Shown: one piece after another, positions 17,476-26,270 of the stretch
How positions within the stretch are numbered: position 1 is the first letter of the stretch
Layout of the letters: each line of letters opens with the position of its first letter
Origin: Leuconostoc litchii
Lineage (GTDB): Bacteria; Bacillota; Bacilli; Lactobacillales; Lactobacillaceae
Direction: 5' to 3'
Assembly: GCF_008107645.1 (NCBI RefSeq)
Contig: NZ_SDGY01000005.1
Coordinates: forward strand, 84,790-148,789
DNA length: 64,000 nt
Notes under the pieces: model-generated
The model's input: the letters and a program-made list of their open reading frames with translations, nothing else
Database searches by the model: none
What the model was told of the DNA's origin: nothing
Made by a program: the position numbers and the translations under genes

Positions 17476-17973
17476 ATGAACGTTCTATTAAATGGTGATA
17501 AAGTTGCGTTAGAGGGTGATCCAATTAAAGTTGGTGATAAAATTCCTCATTTTAAACTAGTTGATCAAAACGACGAAAAAGTTAAAACGGCTGATTTATT
17601 AGGGAAAGTTACTTTAATTTCTGTTGTGCCTGATTTGAATACTGATATTTGCTCATTGCAGACACGACGGTTTAACCAATCTGTAGATCAATATAGTGAC
17701 GTTAATTTTATAACAATTTCAACAAATACGGTTGATGAACAACGTAATTGGTGTGCGGCAGAAGGTGTGCACAATTTGCGTATGTTGTCTGATGAGCAAG
17801 AGTCTTTTGGCTATGCAACAAAATTATACGTCCCAGATACAGGTTTTGATACACGTTCAATTTTTATTATAGATGCTTCTGGTACCGTTCTTTATTCACA
17901 AATCGTACCAGAAATATCTGATGAACCAGATTACGATGCAGCTTTGGCAGCCTTATCACAAATTATTGCATAA
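17476..17973 (+). CDS. tpx: Thiol peroxidase, atypical 2-Cys peroxiredoxin
   Basis: The 165 residues match Tpx, which reduces hydroperoxides with electrons from thioredoxin. The peroxidatic cysteine lies in PDLNTDICSLQTRRFN near residue 60 and the resolving cysteine in NWCAAEGV near 94, the spacing typical of Tpx. The N-terminal GDKIPHFKLVDQ and C-terminal FIIDASGTVLYSQIVPEI segments are also standard. A strong AAGGAGG site precedes the ATG. The palindrome upstream could couple it to redox or metal control. Confidence 0.94.
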   Translation: MNVLLNGDKVALEGDPIKVGDKIPHFKLVDQNDEKVKTADLLGKVTLISVVPDLNTDICSLQTRRFNQSVDQYSDVNFITISTNTVDEQRNWCAAEGVHNLRMLSDEQESFGYATKLYVPDTGFDTRSIFIIDASGTVLYSQIVPEISDEPDYDAALAALSQIIA

Positions 17974-18076
17974 TATCTGTTTAAAACTTGTGATAAGACC
18001 TGTTTTTAAATGTTTTTTTTGGTAAAATGGATACAGTAAGTATTGCATAGTTACCTATAAAAATTCGGAGTTAGAC

Positions 18077-19057
18077 ATGCCAGAACCTAAATTGAAACTT
18101 TTTTCATTGAGCTCAAACGAACCACTTGCACAAAAAATTGCTGATTCGGTAGGGGTTCCTTTGAGTCGTATTTCTGTTAAACGTTTTGCGGATGGCGAAG
18201 TACAAATCAACATTGAGGAAAGTATTCGTGGTGATAATGTTTTTGTTATTCAATCAACTTCAGCACCTGTGAACGATAATTTGATGGAACTATTAATTAT
18301 GATTGATGCTTTGCGTCGTGCAAGTGCCAATCAAATTAATGTTGTTTTGCCTTATTATGGTTACGCGCGTCAAGATCGTAAAGCCCGTTCACGTGAGCCT
18401 ATTACAGCTAAGTTAGTAGCCAATATGCTAGAACGTGCAGGAGCAACACGCGTGCTAGCATTAGATCTTCATGCAGCGCAAATTCAAGGATTCTTTGATA
18501 TTCCAATGGATCATTTGCAAGGGGCACCTTTGCTAGCTGATTATCTAATCGAGTCTGGTATTGCTGATAAGAAAAATGCTGTTGTAGTTTCTCCTGATCA
18601 TGGTGGTATGACACGTGCCCGTAATTTAAATAACATGTTAGAGCTTGAATCTCCAGTAGCCGTGATTGATAAGCGACGTCCAAAACCTAATGTTGCTGAA
18701 GTTGGTAGCATTGTTGGAGATGTTCAGGGTAAGACAGCTATCATGATTGACGATATGATTGATACAGCTGGAACAATAACGCAAGGCGCACAGCTTATTA
18801 TGGAGCACGGTGCTAAGGAAGTGTATGTTGTTGCATCTCACGCTGTTTTCTCGGGCCCAGCAGTAGAACGTTTGCAAAATTCAGTATTTAAAAAAGTTAT
18901 TTTGACAGATTCCATCAATCTTCCTGAAGAAAAGAAGTTTGAAAAGTTAGAAATTGTTTCTGTTGGAGAGTTAATTGGAGAAGCTATTCGTCGTATTAGT
19001 AACAATGAAGCAATCAGTTCTTTATTTAAAAATCGTTTCTATCGACGTACCCATTAA
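18077..19057 (+). CDS. prs: Ribose-phosphate pyrophosphokinase
   Basis: This 326-residue enzyme makes PRPP from ribose 5-phosphate and ATP for nucleotide, histidine and tryptophan synthesis. It has [16 protein letters not shown] near residue 37, the [17 protein letters not shown] catalytic/flexible loop near 98-114, and the PRPP signature [10 protein letters not shown] / [11 protein letters not shown] around 195-230. Length is normal. An extended -10 (TGGTAAAAT) upstream and GGAG before the ATG support an own promoter. Confidence 0.96.
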   Translation: MPEPKLKLFSLSSNEPLAQKIADSVGVPLSRISVKRFADGEVQINIEESIRGDNVFVIQSTSAPVNDNLMELLIMIDALRRASANQINVVLPYYGYARQDRKARSREPITAKLVANMLERAGATRVLALDLHAAQIQGFFDIPMDHLQGAPLLADYLIESGIADKKNAVVVSPDHGGMTRARNLNNMLELESPVAVIDKRRPKPNVAEVGSIVGDVQGKTAIMIDDMIDTAGTITQGAQLIMEHGAKEVYVVASHAVFSGPAVERLQNSVFKKVILTDSINLPEEKKFEKLEIVSVGELIGEAIRRISNNEAISSLFKNRFYRRTH

Positions 19058-19076
19058 TTAAATATTAATGTATTTT

Positions 19077-19105
19077 AAAAAGAACAAGTTATTACTTGTT
19101 CTTTT
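19077..19105 (+). terminator. Terminator after prs
   Basis: AAGAACAAGT pairs with ACTTGTTCTT around a TATT loop and runs into TTTTC. It lies directly upstream of the walR promoter region, whose -10 TATAAT is at 19122-19127. Confidence 0.82.
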
Positions 19106-19163
19106 CGTTTATCCAAAATGTTATAATGAAAAGAAACTACACATATACGATAGGAGTTCTGCC

Positions 19164-19871
19164 ATGAGTAAAGTATTAGTTGTGGACGACGAAAAACCGA
19201 TTTCTGATATTATTAAGTTCAATCTAACTAAAGAAGGCTATGATGTAGTGACAGCTGCGGATGGTCAAGAAGCATTAGATATGTATAATGATGAAAGTCC
19301 TGATTTGGTTTTATTAGATCAAATGTTGCCAGAAGTAGATGGTATTGAGGTACTACGTCAAATTCGTTCTAAGTCAGATATTCCTGTTATTATGGTAACA
19401 GCTAAGGATAGTGAGATTGATAAGGTTTTGGGGCTAGAAATGGGTGCTGACGATTATGTCACAAAACCATTTTCAAATCGTGAATTAGTGGCAAGAGTCA
19501 AGGCAAATTTACGTAGTCGGAAATCAGTTTCACAGACTTCTGAGGAAACTTTTAACAGTACAGAGGATATTTACATAGGTGATTTAGTTATTCATCCACA
19601 GGCTTATATGGTGTCAAAGGATGGTGCTGACATTGAACTAACACATCGAGAATTTGAATTATTATATTACTTAGCGCAACACATTGGACAAGTGATGACG
19701 CGTGAACATTTGTTGCAACAAGTGTGGGGGTATGATTATTTCGGTGATGTACGAACAGTTGATGTTACGGTTCGTCGTTTACGTGAAAAAATCGAAGATA
19801 ACCCTAGTCATCCGAATTGGTTAGCTACACGTCGTGGCGTTGGTTATTATCTACGACCATCAGAAGAATAA
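19164..19871 (+). CDS. walR: WalR (YycF) response regulator
   Basis: The 235-residue OmpR-type regulator has the receiver domain ([12 protein letters not shown], phospho-acceptor Asp in [12 protein letters not shown] near residue 53, conserved TAKDSEID and Lys in VTKPFS) and a C-terminal winged helix ([48 protein letters not shown]). With WalK it controls cell-wall hydrolases and is essential in most Firmicutes. The start at 19164 follows GGAG and gives the normal length; an in-frame extension back to 19068 runs through the prs terminator. The walRKHI order supports the assignment. Confidence 0.96.
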   Translation: MSKVLVVDDEKPISDIIKFNLTKEGYDVVTAADGQEALDMYNDESPDLVLLDQMLPEVDGIEVLRQIRSKSDIPVIMVTAKDSEIDKVLGLEMGADDYVTKPFSNRELVARVKANLRSRKSVSQTSEETFNSTEDIYIGDLVIHPQAYMVSKDGADIELTHREFELLYYLAQHIGQVMTREHLLQQVWGYDYFGDVRTVDVTVRRLREKIEDNPSHPNWLATRRGVGYYLRPSEE

Positions 19872-19907
19872 ATTAAATTTAAGTTTACGCGTACATAAAG
19901 AGGGGAA

Positions 19908-19949
19908 ATGCTCGCAATTGGGCATAACGAGAATGACGTCAATTACTAA
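19908..19949 (+). CDS. Short ORF overlapping the walK start
   Basis: A 13-codon ORF (MLAIGHNENDVNY) starts just after AAAGAGGGGAA and stops 17 bases inside walK in another frame. walK itself has no clear ribosome site at its ATG, so the short ORF could carry ribosomes to it. The spacing from GGGG to this ATG is only about two bases, which is short, so initiation here is uncertain. Confidence 0.3.
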   Translation: MLAIGHNENDVNY

Positions 19950-21798
19950 ATTTTTCCAATCTATACGGTTTCGTATCACGCTAGTTTTTGTGCTACTAAT
20001 GATCATTGCACTCGAACTTTTGGGTGCTTTTTTCGTGCGCCAAATGGAGCGTCAAAACTTAAAAACTTTTCAACAGCAAATTACTCTACCCAAATATGTC
20101 ACAGATCCGATTACCACGGCTTTACGAAATAGCAATTCTGACGAAGGAAATCATGAAATCCAAGATGTTTTATCTGGGCTAAATAACACTAGTATAGAAG
20201 AAGTCCAAGTTATTGATAAAACAGGAACAATTCGTGGGACCACTTCTGTGTCAGGTCAGCAAACGATTAGCCAAAAAACTACTGATATTAATGCTCAAAA
20301 AGCTTTAGCAGGTGACCAATCTTATGTCACAACTCGAACAATTAATGAAAACGGTGAACGTAAAGAATTAATGACGACACCGTTAGGTGTAACAACTGGA
20401 CGTTTGAAGGATGTGCCAGGTGTAATTGTTGTTAAAGCCAGTCTGTTACCAGTGTATAAAAATATTAATAATGTGATGCGATTGTTTATTATTGCGGGAT
20501 TAATTGCACTGGTTGCTAGTGTGGCTCTGGCACTATTCTTAGCACGGACATTAACCAGACCAATTGAACAAATTAGTGAACAAACAGCTAAAATTGCTGA
20601 TGGAGATTACTCGGTAGTTAATCATATATATGGTTCTGATGAGTTAAGTCAATTGGCTTTATCAGTAAATGATCTGTCGACACGTATCGAAGAATCTACA
20701 GAAACTGTTAATGCAGAACGAAATCGATTAGATTCAGTTTTAACACATATGGCAGATGGGGTTTTAGCTGCCAACAGACGTGGTGAAGTAACTATTATTA
20801 ATCAAGCAGCAGCAGATTTTGTTGGTGTTGATCGTGAAGCAGCAATCGGTCAAAATGTTGTGAGCCTTTTACGGTTAGATGGTAAACGTACTTTACGAGA
20901 TATTCTAGAAAACTTAGACGATTTTAGAGTGGATTTATCTGATGATAGCAAAGAACTATTAGTTCAAACTTATGTTTCACTCATTAAACGTCAATCTGGA
21001 TTTATTTCAGGACTTGTTGTAGTTTTACATAATATTACCGAGCAACAACGTATTGACTCTGAGCGTCGTATGTTTGTTTCTAATGTTTCACATGAATTGC
21101 GAACACCTTTGACATCTGTTCGTTCATATGTTGACGCATTAGCAGAGGGTGCAATTGATGATCCTGACATGGCTAAGAATTTTTTAGGTGTCGTACAAGA
21201 TGAGACACAACGTATGATTAGAATGATTAATGATTTGTTGGAATTATCACGTCTGGATCAAGGTACGATGGAGGTTAAGCTTGAAGTCATTAATCTAAAC
21301 AGTTTGTTTAATTTTGTTTTGAATCGCTTTGATATGATTTTAGAGAGTGATGCTAAAAATGATCAAACTGCCACTAAGAATTACAATATTTTACGAGAGT
21401 TTACAAAAGAAGATGTTTGGGTTGAAGTCGATCCAGATAAGTTTACGCAAGTTTTAGATAATATTATGAACAACGCAGTTAAGTATTCACCTGATGGTGG
21501 TACCATTACAGCACGTCTCATAAAAACTAAGACACGTGCTATTTTGAGTATATCTGATCAAGGATTAGGGATCCCAAGAAAAGATTTGGACAGTATATTC
21601 AATAGATTCTTTAGAGTTGATAAATCAAGATCCAGGGCGCAAGGTGGTACCGGGCTGGGGTTGGCAATTTCTAAAGAGGTCGTTGAAAAGTTCAATGGTC
21701 GAATTTGGGTTGACTCAGTTGAAAACAAAGGTTCTACTTTCTACATTTCATTAGCATATGTTGATGAAGAACCGGAGGACGACTGGGATGCAGAATAA
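19933..21798 (+). CDS. walK: WalK (YycG) sensor histidine kinase
   Basis: The 621-residue kinase pairs with WalR. It has two membrane segments (about residues 15-37 and 178-200) around an extracellular domain, then HAMP, PAS (ADGVLAANRRGEVTIINQAAADF), the H-box VSHELRTPLTSVRSY near residue 385, and ATP-binding N and G boxes (NIMNNAVKYS; GLGIPRKDLDSIFNRFFRVD; GGTGLGLAI). The start at MTSITKFFQSIRF aligns with other WalK N termini. It lacks a good Shine-Dalgarno; an in-frame TTG at 19918 sits about 12 bases after AGAGGGG and is an alternative. Confidence 0.94.
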   Translation: MTSITKFFQSIRFRITLVFVLLMIIALELLGAFFVRQMERQNLKTFQQQITLPKYVTDPITTALRNSNSDEGNHEIQDVLSGLNNTSIEEVQVIDKTGTIRGTTSVSGQQTISQKTTDINAQKALAGDQSYVTTRTINENGERKELMTTPLGVTTGRLKDVPGVIVVKASLLPVYKNINNVMRLFIIAGLIALVASVALALFLARTLTRPIEQISEQTAKIADGDYSVVNHIYGSDELSQLALSVNDLSTRIEESTETVNAERNRLDSVLTHMADGVLAANRRGEVTIINQAAADFVGVDREAAIGQNVVSLLRLDGKRTLRDILENLDDFRVDLSDDSKELLVQTYVSLIKRQSGFISGLVVVLHNITEQQRIDSERRMFVSNVSHELRTPLTSVRSYVDALAEGAIDDPDMAKNFLGVVQDETQRMIRMINDLLELSRLDQGTMEVKLEVINLNSLFNFVLNRFDMILESDAKNDQTATKNYNILREFTKEDVWVEVDPDKFTQVLDNIMNNAVKYSPDGGTITARLIKTKTRAILSISDQGLGIPRKDLDSIFNRFFRVDKSRSRAQGGTGLGLAISKEVVEKFNGRIWVDSVENKGSTFYISLAYVDEEPEDDWDAE

Positions 21799-23077
21799 TA
21801 GATTACTCCAAAGCGTTTTGATTAACGTGGTATTAACTGTTTCCATCATAATATCTATTGTATTAACAGCGTTGATATTCTTATCTGCTGGGAATCAAGA
21901 GGCTCCGACGCAAACAGAACAGCAGTCGCAGCAAGTGTCAGAATTATTTAGACCAACGAACTATATTGTGAACGATAAAAACGGTGCGCAACATCTAGTC
22001 ATGCATGCTACAAATGCTCAATACAAAAGTATTCATCAATATTTAGCAAATGCAAGACTGACTAATCCATTACAACAAAAGGTGACAAATGCTCAAATAA
22101 AAAAAGTATTGAATATTAAACAAGCAGCTGTATATCATTACCCAGATGTAATCCCTATTGCATATTTTAATTCTTACTATTCTCAACGCGTATCAACACG
22201 TAAAAGTTTTAATTTTGATTATGTAGTTGTGCCACTGGCTGATAATAAACGAGCGTATTTTGTTAATACACAATCTAAAAAAATTACAACAGTTGATATT
22301 AGTAATATCAATGCATCAAAAGCTTGGCAAGTTGCTGGGAAATTACCCAAAGCACTGACTGTGAATTTTAAAGTTGTTAATGATCATGTTATGCTGAACT
22401 ACCCTACCAGTTTTAAATTACCGGTTTATTCTTACCTTGTGAATCGCAGAGATCCAACAACCTACGTGTCGACACTTTTGGGTACAACGAATCAACTTAA
22501 AAAAACAACTGAAGGAAATAAAACAATCTATACTAATAAATATAGTAATCAACAGATTATTTATGATTCGGATTTAGAAACAGTGACCTTCACAGATAAC
22601 CGAACTACTGGTACTCTGAAGCGAAGTTATTATAATCGTTTAAACATTGGTTTTTCACAAATTAATTTGTTGCAACTGGACTTGTCGGACACTCGTTTTT
22701 ATCAAAGTAGAAACAATGGTCAGGACGTTACGTATCGAACATTTGTAGAGGGCTTACCTGTTTATTATCAATCCAAAAGTGGTGCTATTCACATGGCATT
22801 GGATAAATATGGTAATTTGACTAGTACTTATTCATTAAATGAGCTTGGTGTTCCGGTACCGAATAATCAACCCAAAGTTACTTTGCCAAAAGCAGCTGAT
22901 GTATTGTCTCGATTAAAACATGCTGGTGTGAAAAGTAGTGAATATTACTCGATTGCACCGGGATACGAATGGTTATCTAATAAGGAAAACAATGTTTCTG
23001 TTAATATGCAACCCACTTGGATGGTTGAAACGTCGAAGGGGTGGGCGAGTGTAGATACTTTTTTGTCAGGTAGATAG
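21788..23077 (+). CDS. walH: WalH (YycH), regulator of WalRK
   Basis: The 429-residue protein has one N-terminal membrane helix (about residues 8-30) and a large extracellular part, as in YycH, which associates with WalK in the membrane and tunes its activity. Sequence conservation in this family is low, so the call leans on topology, length and position. The ATG at 21788 follows GGAGG and overlaps the walK stop by 11 bases. The upstream in-frame ATG at 21758 would put the ribosome site inside the gene and is not used. Confidence 0.85.
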   Translation: MQNNRLLQSVLINVVLTVSIIISIVLTALIFLSAGNQEAPTQTEQQSQQVSELFRPTNYIVNDKNGAQHLVMHATNAQYKSIHQYLANARLTNPLQQKVTNAQIKKVLNIKQAAVYHYPDVIPIAYFNSYYSQRVSTRKSFNFDYVVVPLADNKRAYFVNTQSKKITTVDISNINASKAWQVAGKLPKALTVNFKVVNDHVMLNYPTSFKLPVYSYLVNRRDPTTYVSTLLGTTNQLKKTTEGNKTIYTNKYSNQQIIYDSDLETVTFTDNRTTGTLKRSYYNRLNIGFSQINLLQLDLSDTRFYQSRNNGQDVTYRTFVEGLPVYYQSKSGAIHMALDKYGNLTSTYSLNELGVPVPNNQPKVTLPKAADVLSRLKHAGVKSSEYYSIAPGYEWLSNKENNVSVNMQPTWMVETSKGWASVDTFLSGR

Positions 23078-23101
23078 TCACAAAATTAAGGAAGGAGAAG
23101 T

Positions 23102-23176
23102 ATGTTTATGCATGCGATAGTGCTTGAAGCGTATGTTATAGATAACATATATAAAATATGCAGTTTAAACGAATGA
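23102..23176 (+). CDS. Short ORF overlapping the walI start
   Basis: A 24-codon ORF starts after a very good ribosome site (AAGGAAGGAG, six to eight bases upstream) and ends at a TGA 19 bases inside walI in another frame. walI has no Shine-Dalgarno of its own. The perfect hairpin TATGTTAT-AG-ATAACATA (23132-23149) lies just before the walI ATG. I infer translational coupling through this ORF. No homology is claimed for the peptide. Confidence 0.5.
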   Translation: MFMHAIVLEAYVIDNIYKICSLNE

Positions 23177-23955
23177 AAATACTAATGATGATACTATTTA
23201 TTGTGTTGAACATATTTCTTTTTGTTTGGTGGCGTAATAATCAGCGGCCAACATTGAAAGTAACAGATGCCAATGCAACTATTATTAGTGAAATAAGGAA
23301 TCAAAAAATTAAGGTAAGTAAATTTAGTACATCAGTGGTATATGCTAGCTACTTAGCTGGAAAACGATCGACCAACTTAATGTCTACTGTAGAAAAGTTG
23401 TCAAATTATAATGCAAATATTGATAATCGGACATTGTTTGTAAGTCTCAATAAAGCATCTCAATCAGCTAAACAAAGTAGTAATTTCAGTGGTAAAAGTA
23501 ATTCGTCAAACATTAATGAAGAAACAAAAATCGCACATCATGTAGGATATCGTTATAATTCAGTACTTTCCAAGGTCAATATGAAAAATCGTTCAACCTA
23601 TTCTCAGTACATTGATGGGTTGCCAGTCGTTGCTAAGTATGGTTTAATGATTTTTAATACAGATAAAGATGAACGTGTGACCAGCTTTACGCAAACGAAG
23701 ATTAGTGACATTAGCGTATTGCGTGATGAGCGTGCAACAATCACGGAAGAAGAAGCTATTGTTGCACTCTATAAATTCAATGAGTTGGGAGGCGGAGATC
23801 AATTATCTAAAGGCACGCTGTCCTATGATACATCCCTAAATGTCAATGGCTATGATATCTATACGCCTGTTTGGGTATTTGTGGTAACACATAAAGATAG
23901 TAGTAGGGTACTATTAAAAGTGAACGCCTTTACAGGAGATAATTTATCGGAGTGA
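23158..23955 (+). CDS. walI: WalI (YycI), regulator of WalRK
   Basis: The 265-residue protein starts MQFKRMKILMMILFIVLNIFLF, a short cytoplasmic tail and one membrane helix as in YycI, followed by an extracellular domain with repeated YycH/I-like beta structure (the C-terminal VNGYDIYTPVWVFV segment). It forms a complex with WalH and WalK. No ribosome site lies before its ATG; a 24-codon ORF with a strong site overlaps it. No walJ (metallo-beta-lactamase-fold) gene follows; htrA comes next. Confidence 0.82.
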   Translation: MQFKRMKILMMILFIVLNIFLFVWWRNNQRPTLKVTDANATIISEIRNQKIKVSKFSTSVVYASYLAGKRSTNLMSTVEKLSNYNANIDNRTLFVSLNKASQSAKQSSNFSGKSNSSNINEETKIAHHVGYRYNSVLSKVNMKNRSTYSQYIDGLPVVAKYGLMIFNTDKDERVTSFTQTKISDISVLRDERATITEEEAIVALYKFNELGGGDQLSKGTLSYDTSLNVNGYDIYTPVWVFVVTHKDSSRVLLKVNAFTGDNLSE

Positions 23956-23979
23956 TTTAATTTTAACTTAATATCATAT

Positions 23980-23988
23980 TGGTATAGT
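23980..23988 (+). promoter_or_regulatory. htrA extended -10 promoter
   Basis: TGGTATAGT forms an extended -10 in the 61-base gap between walI and htrA. It gives htrA its own transcription start near 23995 besides readthrough from the wal operon. I see no CtsR box. Confidence 0.55.
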
Positions 23989-24016
23989 AAAAGAAAGTAT
24001 AGTGGAGAGGTAACTA

Positions 24017-25159
24017 ATGGTACAGTCAGCATTAATAAAAACGTTGACAACTGGCATTGTTGCTGGTGTTGTTGGTGGCGCAGCAATATTGTATGGTCAG
24101 CAAGGCGTGCAATTGTTTCAAGACCAAACTCAAAAAGTAAGTACAACGTCAACAAATACAAATAAAATATCTAAAAATGCAACAGCTACCTCGGCGTACA
24201 ATAAAGTATCAGATGCTGTGGTCTCAGTGTTGAACTTCACTAAATCAGGACAAGATGGTAGTTATCAGGAATCTTCTGAGGGATCTGGTGTGATTTATAA
24301 GAAATCAGATGGTTCAGCTTTTATTGTGACGAATAATCATGTGATTACCGGTGCAGCGAAGATCCAGGTAGTATTACATAGCGGTAAGAAAATAACTGCT
24401 ACGCTGGTTGGAAAAGATGCAATGACAGATCTGGCCGTTTTGAAAATTGATGGCGCAGGGGTCACGACCACTGCTCAGTTTGGAGATTCAAGTAAAATAA
24501 CTGTTGGTGAAAACGTCTTAGCTATTGGATCACCATTGGGGTCAGAATATGCTTCTTCAGTAACTCAAGGGATCATTTCGGCTAAAAAAAGGTTAGTCGA
24601 ATCAACATCAGAAAATGGTCAAAATTATGGTGGATCAACTGTTATTCAAACTGATGCTGCAATTAACCCTGGTAATTCTGGTGGTCCTTTAATTAATTTT
24701 GCTGGACAAATTGTAGGTATTAATTCAATGAAGCTGTCAACATCTTCTTCTGGTACGACAGTTGAAGGGATGGGCTTTGCTATTCCATCTAACCAAGTGG
24801 TAGATATTGTTAATAAATTAGTTAAAAATGGCAAGGTAACTCGTCCAGCAATTGGTATAAGTTTGGTTAATTTGTCAGAAATAACAGCTTCTGATCAAAA
24901 AGCAACACTGAAAATTCCAGATACAATTACCGGTGGTGTTGTTGTTATGAGTCTAACAAATAATGGGCCAGCTGATAAAGCTGGACTTAAAAAATATGAT
25001 GTTATTGTTGGCATTGAAGGTAAAAAGGTCAGTTCGCAGGCTGATTTACGAGAAGAATTATATAAACATTCACTCGGAGATACTATAACGTTGACATACT
25101 ATCACCACGACACTAGAAAAACAGTCAAAGTGAAGTTGACACAAAAATTGGCAAGCTGA
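24017..25159 (+). CDS. htrA: HtrA/DegP-type membrane-anchored serine protease
   Basis: The 380-residue protein has an N-terminal membrane anchor (about residues 8-30), a trypsin-like domain with the His of VTNNHVITGA near residue 111, the Asp of MTDLAVLKI near 141 and the Ser of NPGNSGGPLINF near 222, and one C-terminal PDZ domain (GGVVVMSLTNNGPADKAGLKKYDVI). It degrades or refolds damaged proteins at the cell surface. Position after the wal genes and before rlmH is conserved in many Firmicutes. Confidence 0.95.
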   Translation: MVQSALIKTLTTGIVAGVVGGAAILYGQQGVQLFQDQTQKVSTTSTNTNKISKNATATSAYNKVSDAVVSVLNFTKSGQDGSYQESSEGSGVIYKKSDGSAFIVTNNHVITGAAKIQVVLHSGKKITATLVGKDAMTDLAVLKIDGAGVTTTAQFGDSSKITVGENVLAIGSPLGSEYASSVTQGIISAKKRLVESTSENGQNYGGSTVIQTDAAINPGNSGGPLINFAGQIVGINSMKLSTSSSGTTVEGMGFAIPSNQVVDIVNKLVKNGKVTRPAIGISLVNLSEITASDQKATLKIPDTITGGVVVMSLTNNGPADKAGLKKYDVIVGIEGKKVSSQADLREELYKHSLGDTITLTYYHHDTRKTVKVKLTQKLAS

Positions 25160-25178
25160 CAGAAATGTTAGCTTTTTC
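25153..25178 (+). terminator. Terminator after htrA
   Basis: AAGCTGACA pairs with TGTTAGCTT (one G-T) around a GAAA tetraloop and runs into T-rich sequence. The stem overlaps the htrA stop codon. A second, AT-only 10-bp inverted repeat follows at 25182-25210. Confidence 0.75.
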
Positions 25179-25254
25179 TTTACAATTATTTGACTTTTAA
25201 AAATAATTGTGTCTTAAGAAAAATGTTGAAAAGTTACGTCAATTGTTGAAAATA

Positions 25255-25712
25255 TGTGGATTAAATATTCGATAATGTGGGAAATATCAATAAAATTGTG
25301 GATAAGCTGTTTTTTTTCATAAGAAATATTAAATATTGATATTTTTTTCAATATTTCTCGGTAAAAAATATTATTTTTGTGATGATTTAGTAAATGTTCG
25401 TGTATTTTTTTAATTTACAAATAATATAAAATTGTGAGAATATACAGATGTATTTTCCGAACAATCTAAAGAAAATATATACAAAATATCCATCGAACAC
25501 GTGTGCTTATCCACAGTTGTTAATAACTTTGTGGATAATTGTGGATAACTTGTACGAAGTTATCTGTAATTTGTCTAAATAAACGTGTATAAAGTTATCC
25601 ACTATTTTAAAAAAATTGAGAAAAATAGTGGATAACTTTAAATACGAACACTTAAATGTGTTGGTATATAAGCTTTTAAAAAAATATATAAATATTTTGT
25701 TCGTGTGGATAA
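25255..25712. other. DnaA-box cluster between htrA and rlmH
   Basis: Within 458 bases there are five perfect DnaA 9-mers (TTATCCACA or complement) at 25297, 25507, 25530, 25540 and 25704, and three with one mismatch at 25255, 25595 and 25627. The boxes at 25530 and 25540 are in tandem about one helix turn apart. The stretch 25306-25500 is extremely AT-rich, like an unwinding element. No dnaA gene is adjacent, and genes on both sides read mainly plus, which argues against a bidirectional origin here. A DnaA-titrating or regulatory site, or a relic of an ancestral origin arrangement, fits better. No coding region is visible in 25160-25778. Confidence 0.8.
25591..25639. repeat. 18-bp inverted repeat with a DnaA box in each arm
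   Basis: Positions 25591-25608 and 25622-25639 are perfect inverted copies around a 13-base AT-rich loop. Each arm contains one near-perfect DnaA box (TTATCCACT / AGTGGATAA). As a hairpin it lacks a terminal T tract. Confidence 0.85.
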
Positions 25713-25725
25713 CGTTTAATATAAC
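25697..25725 (+). promoter_or_regulatory. rlmH promoter with DnaA box in the spacer
   Basis: TTGTTC (25697-25702) and TATAAC (25720-25725) are 17 bases apart. The spacer contains a perfect DnaA box (25704-25712), so DnaA bound there would compete with RNA polymerase. Promoter activity is predicted. Confidence 0.5.
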
Positions 25726-25778
25726 AGTGGAAATTCTTGTATATAATTATTAAGAAAACCTAAAGAAAAGAGAAAAGT

Positions 25779-26258
25779 ATGAATATCAAACTAATTACTG
25801 TTGGCAAGTTGAAAGAAAAGTATTTAAAAGAAGGAATAGCGGAGTATAGCAAACGATTATCTCGTTTCTGTAAAGTTCAAGTAATTGAGCTTGCTGATGA
25901 GAAAACTCCTGAAAATGCTAGTGATGCAGAAAATAACCAAATTATGCTCAAGGAAGGAGAAAGAATTAAAGCGAAAATCGGTTCGCGTGATTATGTGATT
26001 GTTCTAGCGATTGAAGGCCAACAGTTCCCATCAGAAGAATTTTCAAAAAAAATTGATACAATTGCAATCAATGGTTATTCGGATATTACATTTGTTATTG
26101 GTGGATCTCTTGGTTTATCCAAGGATATTAAGCAAAGAGCTAATTTGAAAATGAGTTTTGGTTTGTTGACATTGCCACATCAGTTGATGCGCTTAGTTCT
26201 GGTCGAGCAAATTTATCGTGCATTTATGATACAACAAGGATCTCCTTACCATAAATAA
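25779..26258 (+). CDS. rlmH: 23S rRNA (pseudouridine1915-N3)-methyltransferase
   Basis: The 159-residue protein is the standard length for RlmH and starts [27 protein letters not shown]. It has the SAM-binding knotted (SPOUT) core: ALxGxQxSSEEFA-like [13 protein letters not shown] near residue 73, [10 protein letters not shown] near 105 and the invariant C-terminal [28 protein letters not shown] region. It methylates a pseudouridine in helix 69 of 23S rRNA. The gene is commonly near the origin next to htrA. Confidence 0.96.
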   Translation: MNIKLITVGKLKEKYLKEGIAEYSKRLSRFCKVQVIELADEKTPENASDAENNQIMLKEGERIKAKIGSRDYVIVLAIEGQQFPSEEFSKKIDTIAINGYSDITFVIGGSLGLSKDIKQRANLKMSFGLLTLPHQLMRLVLVEQIYRAFMIQQGSPYHK

Positions 26259-26270
26259 AATTAATAGATA

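Noticed and set aside
25255..25712. Calling this region the replication origin oriC
   Set aside because: Genes to the left and right both run mainly on the plus strand, and gdpP-rplI-dnaB at the left edge suggests dnaA and oriC lie further left.
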